The position numbers and the translations under genes are program-made. Shown in pieces: positions 44,480-55,212 of a stretch of DNA of 64,000 bases. The notes beneath the pieces were generated by a model. It saw only the letters and a list, made by a program, of their open reading frames with translations, made no database searches and was not told where the DNA came from. How positions within the stretch are numbered: position 1 is the stretch's first letter; every line of letters starts with the position of its first letter. This stretch comes from Beverwykella pulmonaria. Its lineage: Eukaryota; Ascomycota; Dothideomycetes; Pleosporales; Melanommataceae. The stretch is from assembly GCA_001599595.1 (NCBI GenBank), contig BCHH01000001.1, forward strand, positions 5,027,818-5,091,817, given 5' to 3'.

Positions 44480-45469
44480 GATGGAAAAGGGTGCACAGCA
44501 CTAGTAGAGATTACGGTCTCGATGAGAAGTGAAGGGAATGGATAGCGGACCGGCCGAAGAAGAAATAAAAAGGTAACGACAACGAACAACACCGCAACGC
44601 AACGCAACGAAGACGAAGGCGAGAGGTGAGGTAAGAAGAGAAGTACAGAGCCAAACCCACGATACTTAGCCTCCTCCAAACAATTCTATTCCAGATCGCA
44701 TCTCAACTCCGGCCTCGCGCATCAAACGTCTTCCACGCCTCCTAAACAGCCAAGTCTGTTCCTTGCGGGCATCCGAGGGCTTGGGGCCATTATTCGGATC
44801 TTCTGTGCGCGATGGGCAAGAACATCGTTGGTGGCATTGGTTTGATGTTCTGATGATGCCGCATCGCGAGTTTGGAGTCGGAGACATGCGCGTTTCAGGT
44901 GGCGGCCTTGGCAAGACCGGGGCGAGCTACTTGAGGCAGGCAGAACCGCGGCCTTGGAATGGAGGCTGAGAATTGGTGGAGGATTATTGAGCTTGTTTTG
45001 AGAGGGGATTGCGAAACTACGCAGAAGAGATCTTACGTGTAAGGATTTTGCTGGTGTGATGGTGGATGCTGCGGGTAGAAAGACCGAACTCCTCCACACC
45101 ATGATCAACCCAGTCAAAGTCTACCTAGTCTCCTCTACATGATAGAATCTCCCTATGCATGGAAACAGAGATCGGGAAACATCGTATACCACCCCACTTA
45201 ATATATCTAGCCTGCGAATACAGTGCCTTGTCCGCAAATAGAACCACAAACTGTGAATTCGCTTTGCCCTTTCTTTCTATTTCTAATATTATGCTATCTA
45301 TTCCTCAATCGAATTCTCAAGAGTTGGATTTGGGAAGTGTGTCTTGTGACATTGCCTCTTTCTTCTTGTTGTAGATCATAGGAAGATGAAAGTGAGCCCT
45401 TTCATACAGCACCATCTGCAACTCTTTTCGCGCCATCTCTACCAGTCTGTACATTACACCGGCCCCATT
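44480..45469. other. Intergenic between hydrolase and PLP-enzyme genes
   Basis: Apart from one possible small minus-strand gene (44666-45102), nothing is recognisable. Confidence 0.4.
44666..45102 (-). CDS. Possible small two-exon gene, unknown
   Basis: An ATG at 45102 opens MVWRSSVFLPAAS with a basic, Ser-rich start like a mitochondrial leader. A GTAAGA donor follows 66 bases later. A downstream frame ends RKEQTWLFRRRGRRLMREAG and stops at 44666, and its EDPNNGPKPSDA stretch looks coding. Joining the first exon to an acceptor near 44935 keeps phase and gives about 105 residues, but the middle is not convincing. I do not recognise the family; it may be chance. Confidence 0.3.
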
Positions 45470-46732
45470 CTATTCCTCCTGGTTCTCACCTTTTACCAAC
45501 AGCTCGAAACCCCTAAGCAGATCATCTTTCAAATCTTCCCAACTCTCCACGCCCACACTAACTCTTAGCAATCTCTCATCGACATCCGAGTCCGACATTC
45601 GTCTCCACTCGATCAAGCTCTCGATTCCGCCTAGACTGGTCGCGTGATGAAAGAGTCTCAACCCTGAGGGCAAATTTCGAGCTTGCGTCGGCGTATGCGT
45701 GTAGATAGAGAAGACAGGACCGAAACCATTCGGCATCTGCTTCTTGAGCCAGGACATATGCTCGGTCTGCAGGCTGGCGTGGGTAATCTTGCTCACAACC
45801 TTCCTCACGATCTCTGCCTCTTTCCCACTTGCTGATCCATTCAACGCAGCATCAAGCCAGGAGACCAGTTTCCCAGTGTTCGAGCTCTGCCGCTGGACAC
45901 GCAGCTCCATGGTCCGCAGACTCCTCACACCCAGCCACCCCTCTAAGCTGCCGAGGACAGAGCCCAGAAAGATACGCTCCATTCGTAGCGTCTTCGCACG
46001 CTTGGTACCCTCAGGACTGAAGGCTGTGGCCAGGATACCGCATAGCATATCGCTATGGCCACCAATGTACTTGGTACCAGAGTGCATGACCACATCCGCA
46101 CCCCACTGGAACGGGTCCTGCAGTCCGGGGGGTCCAAAGGTTGAATCCACGGTCAACAGTGCGCCTCGCTTGTGTGCGCGTTCTGCAAAGAGCTGGATGG
46201 AGAAGGCCTCACCCGTGGGATTCAGTGGCGTCTCGACGTGTACGATGTCTCCTTTGCCCAGACCGGCAGCATCCCATGCCGCGTCGTCGGCGTGTAAGTC
46301 CACGGTCTTGACTCGGTGCATCTTCTTGTGGAGGTCAATGACCCCATGGCACCCGTGGTACCCTCCACTGATGGCAATCACCTTGGGCACCACGTTGACT
46401 AACAACGCGTGGAACGCGCTCAGCCCGCTGGAATAGCTGACTACATTGTTGCTTAATTGCTCGAGTTCCGACTCCGCAGCGCCTGGGAAGATGAGAGGTG
46501 CGAGGATGGTTTCTAAGCGGTTGATATTTGCGCTCGCGAGCCGCGAGTATACAAAGGGCGTTTGGAGGTCGACGAACTCGCCTTCTGTGGGAACGGGTTG
46601 AAGAGCGGAGGCATCACGCGGGTAGCGGAATGTGGTCGCGGTGTGGATGGGTGGTGATACGTCGGTGATGATGTCTATGCGGTTGTCGGCATGGATGGCC
46701 TGGGTGGCCGGCGAGTAAGAGGGCGGCGACAT
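45470..46732 (-). CDS. PLP-dependent Cys/Met metabolism enzyme (cystathionine gamma-synthase/lyase family)
   Basis: A single exon of 420 residues. The N-terminal IHTATTFRYP and FVYSRLASANINRLE match the substrate and phosphate-binding region of the family. YSSGLSAFHALL lies in the cofactor phosphate loop, VHVETPLNPTGE is the characteristic E-T-P-x-N-P block, and VMHSGTKYIGGHSDMLCGIL holds the PLP-binding lysine. Family members interconvert cysteine, homocysteine and cystathionine, or degrade methionine, in the cytosol as tetramers. The motifs do not decide between gamma-synthase, beta-lyase and gamma-lyase activity. It lies alone, with its start facing the end of the cyclophilin gene. It is intact, with length typical of the family. 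Confidence 0.9.
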   Translation of the reverse strand: MSPPSYSPATQAIHADNRIDIITDVSPPIHTATTFRYPRDASALQPVPTEGEFVDLQTPFVYSRLASANINRLETILAPLIFPGAAESELEQLSNNVVSYSSGLSAFHALLVNVVPKVIAISGGYHGCHGVIDLHKKMHRVKTVDLHADDAAWDAAGLGKGDIVHVETPLNPTGEAFSIQLFAERAHKRGALLTVDSTFGPPGLQDPFQWGADVVMHSGTKYIGGHSDMLCGILATAFSPEGTKRAKTLRMERIFLGSVLGSLEGWLGVRSLRTMELRVQRQSSNTGKLVSWLDAALNGSASGKEAEIVRKVVSKITHASLQTEHMSWLKKQMPNGFGPVFSIYTHTPTQARNLPSGLRLFHHATSLGGIESLIEWRRMSDSDVDERLLRVSVGVESWEDLKDDLLRGFELLVKGENQEE

Positions 46733-47352
46733 TGATAACGATTGAGTCGCCGCTGGGAGTCAATTAAGAGTTTATATGAGAGGAAGAGAAAGAGGATGCA
46801 GAAAAATGCAGAAAAGACAGCAGACGTCAATGAGAGAAGTTGTATCACAAGCCTCCTACCGGCCCAGCAGCCAATGTTCTGGGCGATCGACATTCACGCC
46901 CTCCGAACTTTGCGATGTCGGATACTGCTAACTTATCTAGGTGGACGCGCTCCAGCAGCACGCCCGCCTTGGGTGTGCCGCAAGTGGTCGTGGTGGCCGG
47001 AAATTCGGCGATAACGACAACACCCAATAATCACGTTTCGGGGTAGTGCGGGGCTGTTCAAGGTGGGGTGAAACTTTGCCCCTCCTTGCTAGAAATTTCT
47101 GCGCCCCATCGCGTGAGGCGTGAGGGCGAGCGCAATGGCCCAGTTCAATGCAAGTGGGCAGTATGCATCACTGTTGAAGAGAAAGAAGGTGAGAGTGTGC
47201 CCAGTAACTGGATTGTCATTGCTTGCTACTGGTTGGGACTGCCCAAAACTTTTGATACAATCGCGAGCCCATGTGTGAGCTCTTGGTTGCACCCATTCAA
47301 TCCATCCCGGTGCCATTATCCCGATCCGCCCATTGTACAGCCGTGCAGGCGT
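46733..47352. other. Intergenic between PLP-enzyme start and cyclophilin stop
   Basis: This holds the promoter of the PLP enzyme and the 3' end of cyclophilin. No gene was seen. Confidence 0.4.
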
Positions 47353-47475
47353 CTAAGCCTGGCCAGAGCCAGTGATGGTAGGCGGGTTCTTGTACTTGAT
47401 GGCGCCAGTGTTGCTGCCGCAGGCCTCGATGGCCCGGACGACACGCATCGACTCAACATCGTTCTCCGGAACCTG

Positions 47476-47508
<33 letters not shown>

Positions 47509-48277
47509 AGTGACAACGGTGGTGACGAAGAACTGCGAGCCGTTGCTGTGCGCGTGTTAGACCTAGCTGCAAAACAAAACATGGGCTTGCAGAGACTTAC
47601 GTGTTGGGGCCGGCGTTGGCCATGGAGAGCAGGAAGGGGCGGCTGTGCTTCAGCTTGAAGTTCTCGTCGCTGAACTTCTCGCCGTAGATGGACTTGCCGC
47701 CGGTGCCCTGCGTTGCCTGTCAGCGAATGGCCACCCGCCGCTGCGTGCGAGAGAGCGAGGGAGAAAGACTCACGTTGCCGCGGGTGAAGTCGCCACCCTG
47801 GAGCATGAACTGGGGGATGACACGGTGGAACTTGGAGCCAGAGTAGCCGAAGCCCTTCTCGCCCGTGCAGAGAGCACGGAAGTTCTCGACCGTCTTGGGG
47901 ACGACGTCGTCGAAGAGCTCAAAGTTGATGCGGCCGGACTGATCTGGAGAGCACGGAGCGTCAGCAATTGGTCTGGCAACCATGCAACGATGGAAGTGGG
48001 ATGGAATTGCCACGCCTCACGATGGAAAGACGGAGAGGGAGTGGCATGGAGGGGTCAATGGCAGCTGCTTACCCTTCACGGCGCCCGTCGAGGTGACGGT
48101 GCCCTTGGCGTCGACCTGGACCTCGGGGCCGGTCCAGGTGCAGTCGAAGTAAGTCTTGAGAACCATGTTTGCTGCTGAGGGAGAGAAGAAGCGTTTGTTG
48201 AGGGGTGTGCGGAGTGTGGTGTTTGTAGAGCGGATGGCCGAGCAGAGGACTGAAGAAGACCTGAAGTGGGGCAACAT
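47353..48277 (-). CDS. Cyclophilin (peptidyl-prolyl cis-trans isomerase) with mitochondrial leader
   Basis: Exons 48277-48073, 47943-47774, 47707-47601 and 47545-47353 give 224 residues, with all introns GT-AG. Cyclophilin motifs are complete: [34 protein letters not shown] (catalytic Arg), [18 protein letters not shown] and [12 protein letters not shown]. The first 37 residues are rich in Ser, Arg and Thr and lack acids, like a mitochondrial presequence. A second in-frame ATG (48166) would start [11 protein letters not shown], the usual cytosolic start. Neurospora makes both mitochondrial and cytosolic cyclophilin from one such gene, so dual localisation is likely. The cytosolic form would be the cyclosporin A target. 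The gene is intact. Confidence 0.95.
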
Positions 48278-49182
48278 GGCTATGGCGGGGTTCTGTGAAT
48301 TAGGTTATAATTCGTCCGTCGTCTCCCCCCATGCCGTCAGCCAGCCAGCCTTGGCGGTGAATGCCGTTCATCGCCAGGTGCATGCAGACTGCGTCCCGAG
48401 GCTGGCGCGCGCTGCGGGGAGAGATTGGGTGTACGCTCTTACCGGCCGAGAAACCTGGAAACTTGCCACTTGGAATGTACAGCGGCAGCGGATTCGGACA
48501 GTGGGATGTAACAGCGCTTGAGGAAGGAGAGAGCGCGAGGAGGGGGGATTGGGCAGCTATGCAATGCAATATGCAGACGAAAATGGCTGTGGCACAGAGA
48601 ATGAGATGGAAGCGCGCGGTCCTGCAGAGGAGGGGGGCGGGCGATGGAATTTGATGCAGGAGCTGGAGACTGGCTAAAATTTCTGAGAGCTTTGAAGCTC
48701 CAACTCCATGTTCCGGGGCTAGCGCTTCGCCGTTTAAGCATGTCGATGTCTCGATGCATCGCACAACAGGAACTCGTAACCGCCCCGGAAGCGCCTCGCA
48801 CTGCTCGCGTGGAAGCCTCCAGTTACGCACCTACTGGCACAATAGGTCTACCAGCGTCGCCATACTCTACCTAATTCTATCCCCGGAAGCGTATGGGGCT
48901 ATAAGTGAGGCCCGTGCGGAGCCAAATCACGTGGCAGCCTCATAATCTTTCGCTGGTGGGAGATGTGCAAGTGTCTTTGACAAGTGTGAATAATCAGTTG
49001 GCTGCTTGAAATGATCGACTCCACGTCGTGGAAGACGGCCGGTTGTAGTTGACCTCCACGTGCAGCGCGCCCCCTGGCTGGCGTTCCAAAGCCCAATACC
49101 TCAGCAATAAGCTGCCACTTCACCGCATCAACACCTCCCTCCTTTGTCCAACGCCGCAATCACATAACCACACCCCGCCACC
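48278..49182. other. Divergent promoter region, cyclophilin and epsin genes
   Basis: About 0.9 kb between opposite start codons. The overlapping frames of 97-176 codons on both strands here look like GC-rich chance frames. Confidence 0.4.
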
Positions 49183-50975
49183 ATGGACTTCGCAAGTCTC
49201 AAAGACAAAGTGAGCAATCTCACGCTCTACGACATCAAAGCTGGCGTCCGCCAAGTGCAGAATGGTGAGTCCGCAGCCACGAGCATCTTCTTCCTGCAGC
49301 ACGATTGCTAATGCGCCGGACAGCCGTGATGAACTACACCGAGATGGAGGCGAAGGTGAGGGAGGCTACAAACAACGAGCCCTGGGGTAAGCTGGACCCG
49401 TCTTCCATGGTCGACGAACTTGCTAACTGGCCTCAGGAGCGTCCTCGTCCATAATGCAGGAGATTGCCAGTGGAACCTTCAACTAGTACGCGCCCCTTCG
49501 CAACTGTTTTGACTACTCAGGCTCACCCCACTAGCCAATTGCTGAATGAAATTATGCCTATGATCTACAAGCGATTCACAGAAAAGGCCGCCGAGGAATG
49601 GAGGCAAATCTACAAAGTGCGCTCCCTTTCCTTGCTCTCGTTTGCCCGCTAATCCCTCCAGGCCCTTCAACTCCTCGAATTCCTCATAAAAAACGGCTCA
49701 GAACGAGTCATCGACGACGCACGCTCCCACGTCTCCCTTCTCAAGATGCTCCGGCAATTCCACTTCATCGACCAGAACGGGAAGGACCAGGGTATCAACG
49801 TGCGGAACCGCGCCAAGGAGCTCGCTGAACTTCTAGGCGACGTTGAACGGATTCGAGCAGAACGAAAAAAGGCACGGGCGAACCGAAGCAAGTTTGGTGG
49901 TGTGGAAGGTGGTCTGGGACTGAACAGCGGCTTCTCCGGCAGTGGAGGCGGCGGCGGCGGAAGCAGATACGGAGGATTTGGCAGCGACCAGGCCGACTAC
50001 GGGGGCTATAGTGGAGGCGTGTATGGAGATGGTGGCGGTTTCGGGGGAGACCAGGGCTCCTCCGGCTTCTCAGACACGCAAGCTCGCCGGGATCGGGGAG
50101 GGGGCTATGAAGAATACGACGAGTATGACGAGGGCGAGGTCGCTGCGACACCAGCGCGGCGAAAAGAACCCACGGCTCCATCGTCTAGCCACGTAAAGAG
50201 GGAGACCAAGAGGGAGGAGCCAAAGGCGAAAGCGAAGGAGCCCGTCCCTGATCTGCTGGCCTGGGACGATGCCCCGGCGCCTACTTCGTCCTCCGCTGGG
50301 AAGCAACCTATTGCTGCTGCGCCCAATGATTTCGGAGCTGACGATGATGATTTTGACGACTTCCAGTCCGCTGCCCCTGCCGCCCCAGCAGCTTCGTTGT
50401 TTGCGAAACCTCCTGTTGCCGCTCCCTTCGTTGCTCCTCCAAATTCGACATCGACAATTACTTCCTCAACGCAATTTGCAGCACCCCAACCGCAGTCTGG
50501 AGCGCAGACCAACAACCTGAACGACCTCTTCTCCACGGTCTCGCCTCCACCAGCAGGGAACAAGTTCGCGTCTCCTCCCGTCTCCGCTCCCGCAACAACC
50601 TCGAGCATTGCCCAGCCTTACCGTCCCGCCGGATACCAATCCTCTGGGCCTAACTACTTCACTTCCGTCCCCGTTGGTCAGAACGCGCCTCAATCTACAG
50701 GTTCTACACCGTCAGGGCTGTCTTCATCGATTGGCGGGAAAAAAATCGGCGCCACAGCACCCAAGGCATCTGGCGGCGATGCGTTTGCCTCTCTCCTCTC
50801 TACAGCCGCGCCTCGGAAAACCAATACCCCGACCCAGAAGGTCACTATGGCTGATATGGCCAAACAGAAGACCAGTGCAGGACTGTGGGGAGCTCCAGCT
50901 TCGAGTTCGAGCACGCCAGCGGTACAGACCCCAGCATCCAAGCCAGGTGGAGCTTTAGGTGACTTGCTCGGTTAG
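49183..50975 (+). CDS. ENTH-domain epsin of the Ent3 type
   Basis: Five exons, 49183-49264, 49324-49386, 49437-49485, 49535-49616 and 49662-50975, with 45-59 bp introns, give 529 residues. Residues 1-150 form the ENTH domain: YDIKAGVRQVQNAVMNYTEM, EATNNEPWGAS, LLNEIMPMIYKRF and LKMLRQFHFIDQNGKDQG. A Gly-rich linker and a long Pro/Ala/Ser-rich disordered tail follow. DDDDFDDFQSA (near residue 345) fits the acidic-Phe motif by which Ent3 binds AP-1 and GGA ear domains. The role is therefore probably clathrin transport between Golgi and endosomes, with ENTH binding phosphoinositides and SNAREs. The short early exons fit fungal ENTH genes, and all phases agree. Confidence 0.92.
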
Positions 50976-51339
50976 TGCAACGTAATCTTGGAGTGGGGTT
51001 GTTTGATTTGCGATTGTGTGCTTAATTGCGATGGTGTCTCGGCTTAAAAGAGAGCTTAGGGACTACCTTTAGTGTGAAAGCAAATGGAGACGAAGATGGG
51101 CCGTATACGATAGCCGTCATGCTCTAGAATACATTTTGTGAAACCAGCTCTCTATTTAGTTCCTAAGAGTGATCAACAATTCTTGCCCGAGTGTTGCGGA
51201 AGGCTATCATTGGCCAATACACTCCGAATCCCTGCACGTCACCTCAGATTTCATTTTGTCGGAGATTCTTACCATCTTTCCTCCCACATACCCCTTTTAT
51301 ACACCCAGTTCACCCCAACTTCGCCCCGAGAATGCTTCA
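50976..51339. other. Intergenic between epsin and Ted1-like genes
   Basis: This holds the 3' end of the epsin gene and the leader of the next. No separate gene was seen. Confidence 0.4.
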
Positions 51340-53169
51340 ATGCAGCTCTCGCGCCTTTTATTTTGTGTAGCCTTCCTTCTTGCGCCAGTCTGCCTCGTTG
51401 GAACAACATGGCTCTATCTCTACCCACTCTTCCACGGGTGCGCCTTCCCTGTGCCTCCCACCTCGTCCTCAACACCACACATTGCGCCCTTCCGCCTCCT
51501 CGCGCTCGGTGACCCGCAACTCGAAGGCGACTCAAGCCTACCGAAACCAGGAACACCCGTGTTCCCCTCCTTACGATCCCTCGCCCAAGACGTGCGGCGC
51601 GCCGAGTCCTGGCGCCGGCGCAGAGAACTCATAAGCGATGCGACACGAAAGGCGGCCACAAAGGACTTGCTGAAGTGGCTTGAGGGAAAGAGGAAGATTG
51701 TGGATCTTTGGGGAAATGATTATTACCTCGCGCACATTGTGAGAAGTTTGAGGTGGTGGACGGGGCCGAGCCATGTCGCTGTATTGGGGGATTTGCTGGG
51801 GAGTCAGTGGGTTAGTGACGGGGAGTTTGAGAAAAGGGCGGAGCGGTACTGGGGGAGGGTTTTCAAGGGCATGGAGAGGGTACCCGATACGGTTATGGAG
51901 GGTAATGCCCTGGGCGCAGATGGTGAGAGGAAGAGCTGGGGCAGGACGGTGGAGATTCTGGGCAAGGATAAGAGCTGGGAAAATAGAGTTATCAACATCG
52001 CAGGGAATCACGATGTTGGATATGCAGGGGATATGAGTGAGGCCCGGATCGAAAGATTCGAGCGCGCATTTGGAAAGGCACACTGGGAAATCGTATTTGA
52101 GCTGCAGAGCCGATTCTACGACACTGTTCCTAACGTCGACGACTTTCCGACCGATATTCCTCCACCGGCCCTCCGGCTTGTGATTCTCAACTCGATGAAC
52201 CTCGACACCCCCGCCATCTCCGAGTCTCTTCAGATTGAGACGTACGATTTCATGAACCATATCATCACCACCGCGCGCCCTGTGACGGATAAAACCCACG
52301 CCACGATTCTTCTCACACATATACCGCTACATAAGGAGTCCGGTATCTGCGTTGATTCGCCATTCTTTTCTTTTTACCCGTCGGGCTCCGGCGTCAAGGA
52401 ACAGAACATGTTGTCTGCCCATGCATCGAAGATGATTCTAGAGGGCATTTTTGGGTTGAGTGGAAACCCGCACGCAGAGGGCGAGGGATTTGGTCGCCGT
52501 GGCATCATCCTCAACGGACATGACCACGAGGGCTGTGATGTCGTGCACTATGTCTCGCGGCCTAGAGACCCAAAGAAGTACTCCAGGGTCACCGACGACA
52601 CAACCGAGGAGGTACAGGCCGATATCTCAGAAGTTCCATCTGTGTCTGATATTCAGGAAATCGCGCAGAATACAACCAGCGCCGCGGATGGATCCACCTC
52701 CGACTCAGAGCCAATTCCTGCACAATGGCACGCCCACCGCACCTCTTCCACACCCACCTCCCCATCCCGCATCATCTCCCACTCTTCTCTAGGCAAGCCG
52801 CAGATGCGTGAAATCACGCTCCGTAGCATGATGGGCGAATTCTCAGGTTATGCCGGATTCTTATCCGCATGGTTCGATCCGCAGGCCGGCGAGCACGGAG
52901 AATGGAAAATAGAGCTTAGCACGTGCGGGGCGGGGGTCCAGCATTGGTGGTGGGGTGTGCATATTGTGGACGCGGTGATGGTAGGTTTGATGGTGGCAGG
53001 AAGTTTGGTGTGGGTGATTGAGAGCGTGGAGAGGGCGATGGATGAGAGTATGGACGAGGAAAAAAAGAGCCGGACGGGAAGGGGAAAGGGCAAGGCAGAT
53101 GTGAGGAATAGTGATGAGAAGACAAGAGTCTCGAACGGAAGCGCTGATACGGCGAGACGGAAGAGCTGA
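51340..53169 (+). CDS. Cdc1/Ted1-type membrane metallophosphoesterase
   Basis: A single exon of 609 residues. The ATG at 51340 is chosen because it directly precedes the signal-anchor MQLSRLLFCVAFLLAPVCLV; the frame stays open 57 codons upstream by chance. Phosphoesterase metal motifs are LLALGDPQLEG, VAVLGDLLGSQW, INIAGNHDVGY, ILLTHIPLHK and LNGHDHEGCD. A second membrane segment, VMVGLMVAGSLVWVI, lies near the C-terminus, followed by a basic tail. This is the topology of ER-lumenal Cdc1/Ted1 enzymes. Yeast Ted1 removes ethanolamine phosphate from the GPI glycan to license export of GPI proteins, so that role is the best inference. Mn-type metal ligands are all visible. The gene is intact. 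Confidence 0.85.
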   Translation: MQLSRLLFCVAFLLAPVCLVGTTWLYLYPLFHGCAFPVPPTSSSTPHIAPFRLLALGDPQLEGDSSLPKPGTPVFPSLRSLAQDVRRAESWRRRRELISDATRKAATKDLLKWLEGKRKIVDLWGNDYYLAHIVRSLRWWTGPSHVAVLGDLLGSQWVSDGEFEKRAERYWGRVFKGMERVPDTVMEGNALGADGERKSWGRTVEILGKDKSWENRVINIAGNHDVGYAGDMSEARIERFERAFGKAHWEIVFELQSRFYDTVPNVDDFPTDIPPPALRLVILNSMNLDTPAISESLQIETYDFMNHIITTARPVTDKTHATILLTHIPLHKESGICVDSPFFSFYPSGSGVKEQNMLSAHASKMILEGIFGLSGNPHAEGEGFGRRGIILNGHDHEGCDVVHYVSRPRDPKKYSRVTDDTTEEVQADISEVPSVSDIQEIAQNTTSAADGSTSDSEPIPAQWHAHRTSSTPTSPSRIISHSSLGKPQMREITLRSMMGEFSGYAGFLSAWFDPQAGEHGEWKIELSTCGAGVQHWWWGVHIVDAVMVGLMVAGSLVWVIESVERAMDESMDEEKKSRTGRGKGKADVRNSDEKTRVSNGSADTARRKS

Positions 53170-53689
53170 GCTTTCAACGTTGACGCAAGATCTTTTTCTT
53201 GCAGAGGACATAGCACGGCGCGTATGCGTTCCATTTTTGCAGGCACGAATTATGTAAAATTTTTCATAAATGCGGTGCTCCGACTTACCGTATCGTATCC
53301 GAATTGATTGAATTGATGTTACACTCTCCATTCAGATTTCCATGACTATCACCTTGTCAGACCAAAACTGACATATCTCTTTCATCACAGTCTTTGGCGA
53401 ACTTCAGCGCCAACAACTTCTCCTCGGACTGTCTAAGATAATGGTCATCAAGATACATTTCTGCTAAGTTTTGTCTCATAGACACATAAGTCGTACGCAT
53501 GTCATAAACATGGCCGCATCAACCAACTTCCTGTTCAAATGCCGCTGGCCCACTATAGCACTGTGCCCCAACCATTGAGGATGCGAGAAAGAGGAAAATA
53601 TGCACAGAAATAAAGAGGTAAACACCTCTACCCAGAGTCTCCGGTCCAGAAACGAACCACGCGAGGAAAACTCATTCCTCCATTTCCAC
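53170..53689. other. 3' intergenic between convergent genes
   Basis: No gene was seen between the Ted1-like stop and the proline dehydrogenase stop. Confidence 0.4.
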
Positions 53690-55212
53690 TCAAGCCAACC
53701 CCACACCGCCCTTGAACCGCCTCCACAACTCCTTCCCCATTGCGCGCCTCGTATCCTCCGTCCGCATCGCCGCCTCCTTGTTCTCGCTCGCGCGCCTCAT
53801 CAAGTAATTTAGACACTGCGTCGTCGTGCCCCACGTCATGCACTTGACCACTTTACTCTGCACATCCTCGATCTTGGCCGGGTCCTGGACGAGTTCCTGG
53901 CTGATCTCGTCGGCCATTCCCTGCAGCTGCGCATATGTCAGCCGCGGAAGGGAAGTTGGGGATGTAGAGGCGGCGATTTGGGCGGCGCGGATTGCTTGTG
54001 CTTTTTGGACGGAGGCGAGATTGTGGGTTGCGAGGACGATGTTCACTTTCGGGAAAGGGGAGTTGGGCGAGGAAGGAGGCGCGGGGACAGAGGATGTCCA
54101 TTGTTGTTTTAGCACTGCTTCGGCACATGCGTCGTATGAGGCGTCAGTGCCTTCTTTGGTCTCCCAGATGAGATGTCTTGGTTCCGATGCCAGATACGCG
54201 CCGCGGACCAGCTTAACACCCGCGATGTAGCCCTCCTGGTGTGCCTTTGCAAGATGTTGGGCGAGCCGGATAGAGATTGATTTTAGGTAGCATTGGTAGG
54301 TTGTGTAGAGGACAGCGCGGCCTTGTTCTGGTGTGTTGTATTTCTTCTGTAGTGCGAGTGTCCATGCCTCGCTTCCGGGATTTGAGGACTCTTCTTCGGC
54401 GCTCGGGAGGAGAGCGACGTTTTTTGCTGCTGCAGCTTCGCAAGCGGCCTCGATAGCGGACCACATGGCAGGTGTAGCGGGTTGTTGCGTCTTGAGGAGG
54501 TGCAGGGCGTGGCGGCCGAGACCGGACCATCTGTTGCAAACTGTTAACTTTCTGAAGTTTGTGAAGACGTAGTGTGTAAAAGATATGGATTGTAGAATAC
54601 TCACTTTAGCCCAATGAAGTCGCCCTCCCTGGCCACTTCGATAGAAGCCAGCATCCCGTTCCGCCACACTTCAATCTCGGCTGCTATCTCCTCGGCTGTA
54701 GGCGGCGCTCCGGCTCCATCTAATATCTCCAACGCATACTCTAGTATGATGCCATCATAGCCCAGAGCATCTCGCGCCGAGGCCGTGTTCACTTTGACCT
54801 CGTGCTTAGTCTCCCCGGCACAGAATTGCGCATAGAAGGTCGATTTCAGGATCTTTGCCAGGACCGGGTTCCGCTCGATGTTGGTAAGGTAGGATTTAGA
54901 GTCTAGCATCCGCTGGAGCATGGAGAAGCATAGTGTGAGGAGAGACGGTGAGGACGACATCCGGGTTATGAGGTAGGAGCGAAGGACTGTAGAAGTGGGG
55001 AGGCGGGCGAGTGGCGGCGGTGGGGATATGGATGTGGGCGCAGATGATGAGAGTTGATGGGAAGAAATTGGTGATGTCGAATGCTCGTGGGAGGCGGATA
55101 CATTGCGCCGTGAGCTAGAGTGCACAAAGCGTGGTGACTGTGAGAGAGTTCGATGGTACTGGGATAATGAAAGGCTTTCGAGGCGCTGGAGGCGCTGAAT
55201 CTGCGGACGCAT
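53690..55212 (-). CDS. PUT1: Proline dehydrogenase (proline oxidase)
   Basis: Exons 55212-54605 and 54530-53690 with a 74-bp intron give 482 residues. The split codon gives GLKWSGLGRHAL across the junction. The first ~40 residues are rich in Arg, Ser and Gln, as in a mitochondrial presequence. PRODH barrel blocks are QCYLKSISIRLAQHL, GVKLVRGAYLASEPRHLIW, VLATHNLASV and LQGMADEIS, with YLMRRASENKEA near the C-terminus giving the substrate-binding RRxxEN motif. It oxidises proline to pyrroline-5-carboxylate with FAD in the mitochondrial inner membrane, the first step of proline use as a nitrogen source. No partner of the pathway is next to it. The gene is intact. Confidence 0.93.

Noticed and set aside
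45744..46436. A 230-codon plus-strand frame across the PLP-enzyme gene
   Set aside because: Antisense shadow of a gene with complete family motifs.
48300..48830. A 176-codon minus-strand frame between cyclophilin and epsin genes
   Set aside because: Low-complexity Ser/Cys-rich translation in a GC-rich promoter gap, opposed by other frames.
49795..50608. Minus-strand frames of 128-167 codons inside the epsin gene
   Set aside because: Shadows of the biased coding sequence on the plus strand.
51169..51339. 57 extra codons upstream of the Ted1-like start
   Set aside because: They lack a signal character; the ATG at 51340 directly precedes the signal-anchor.
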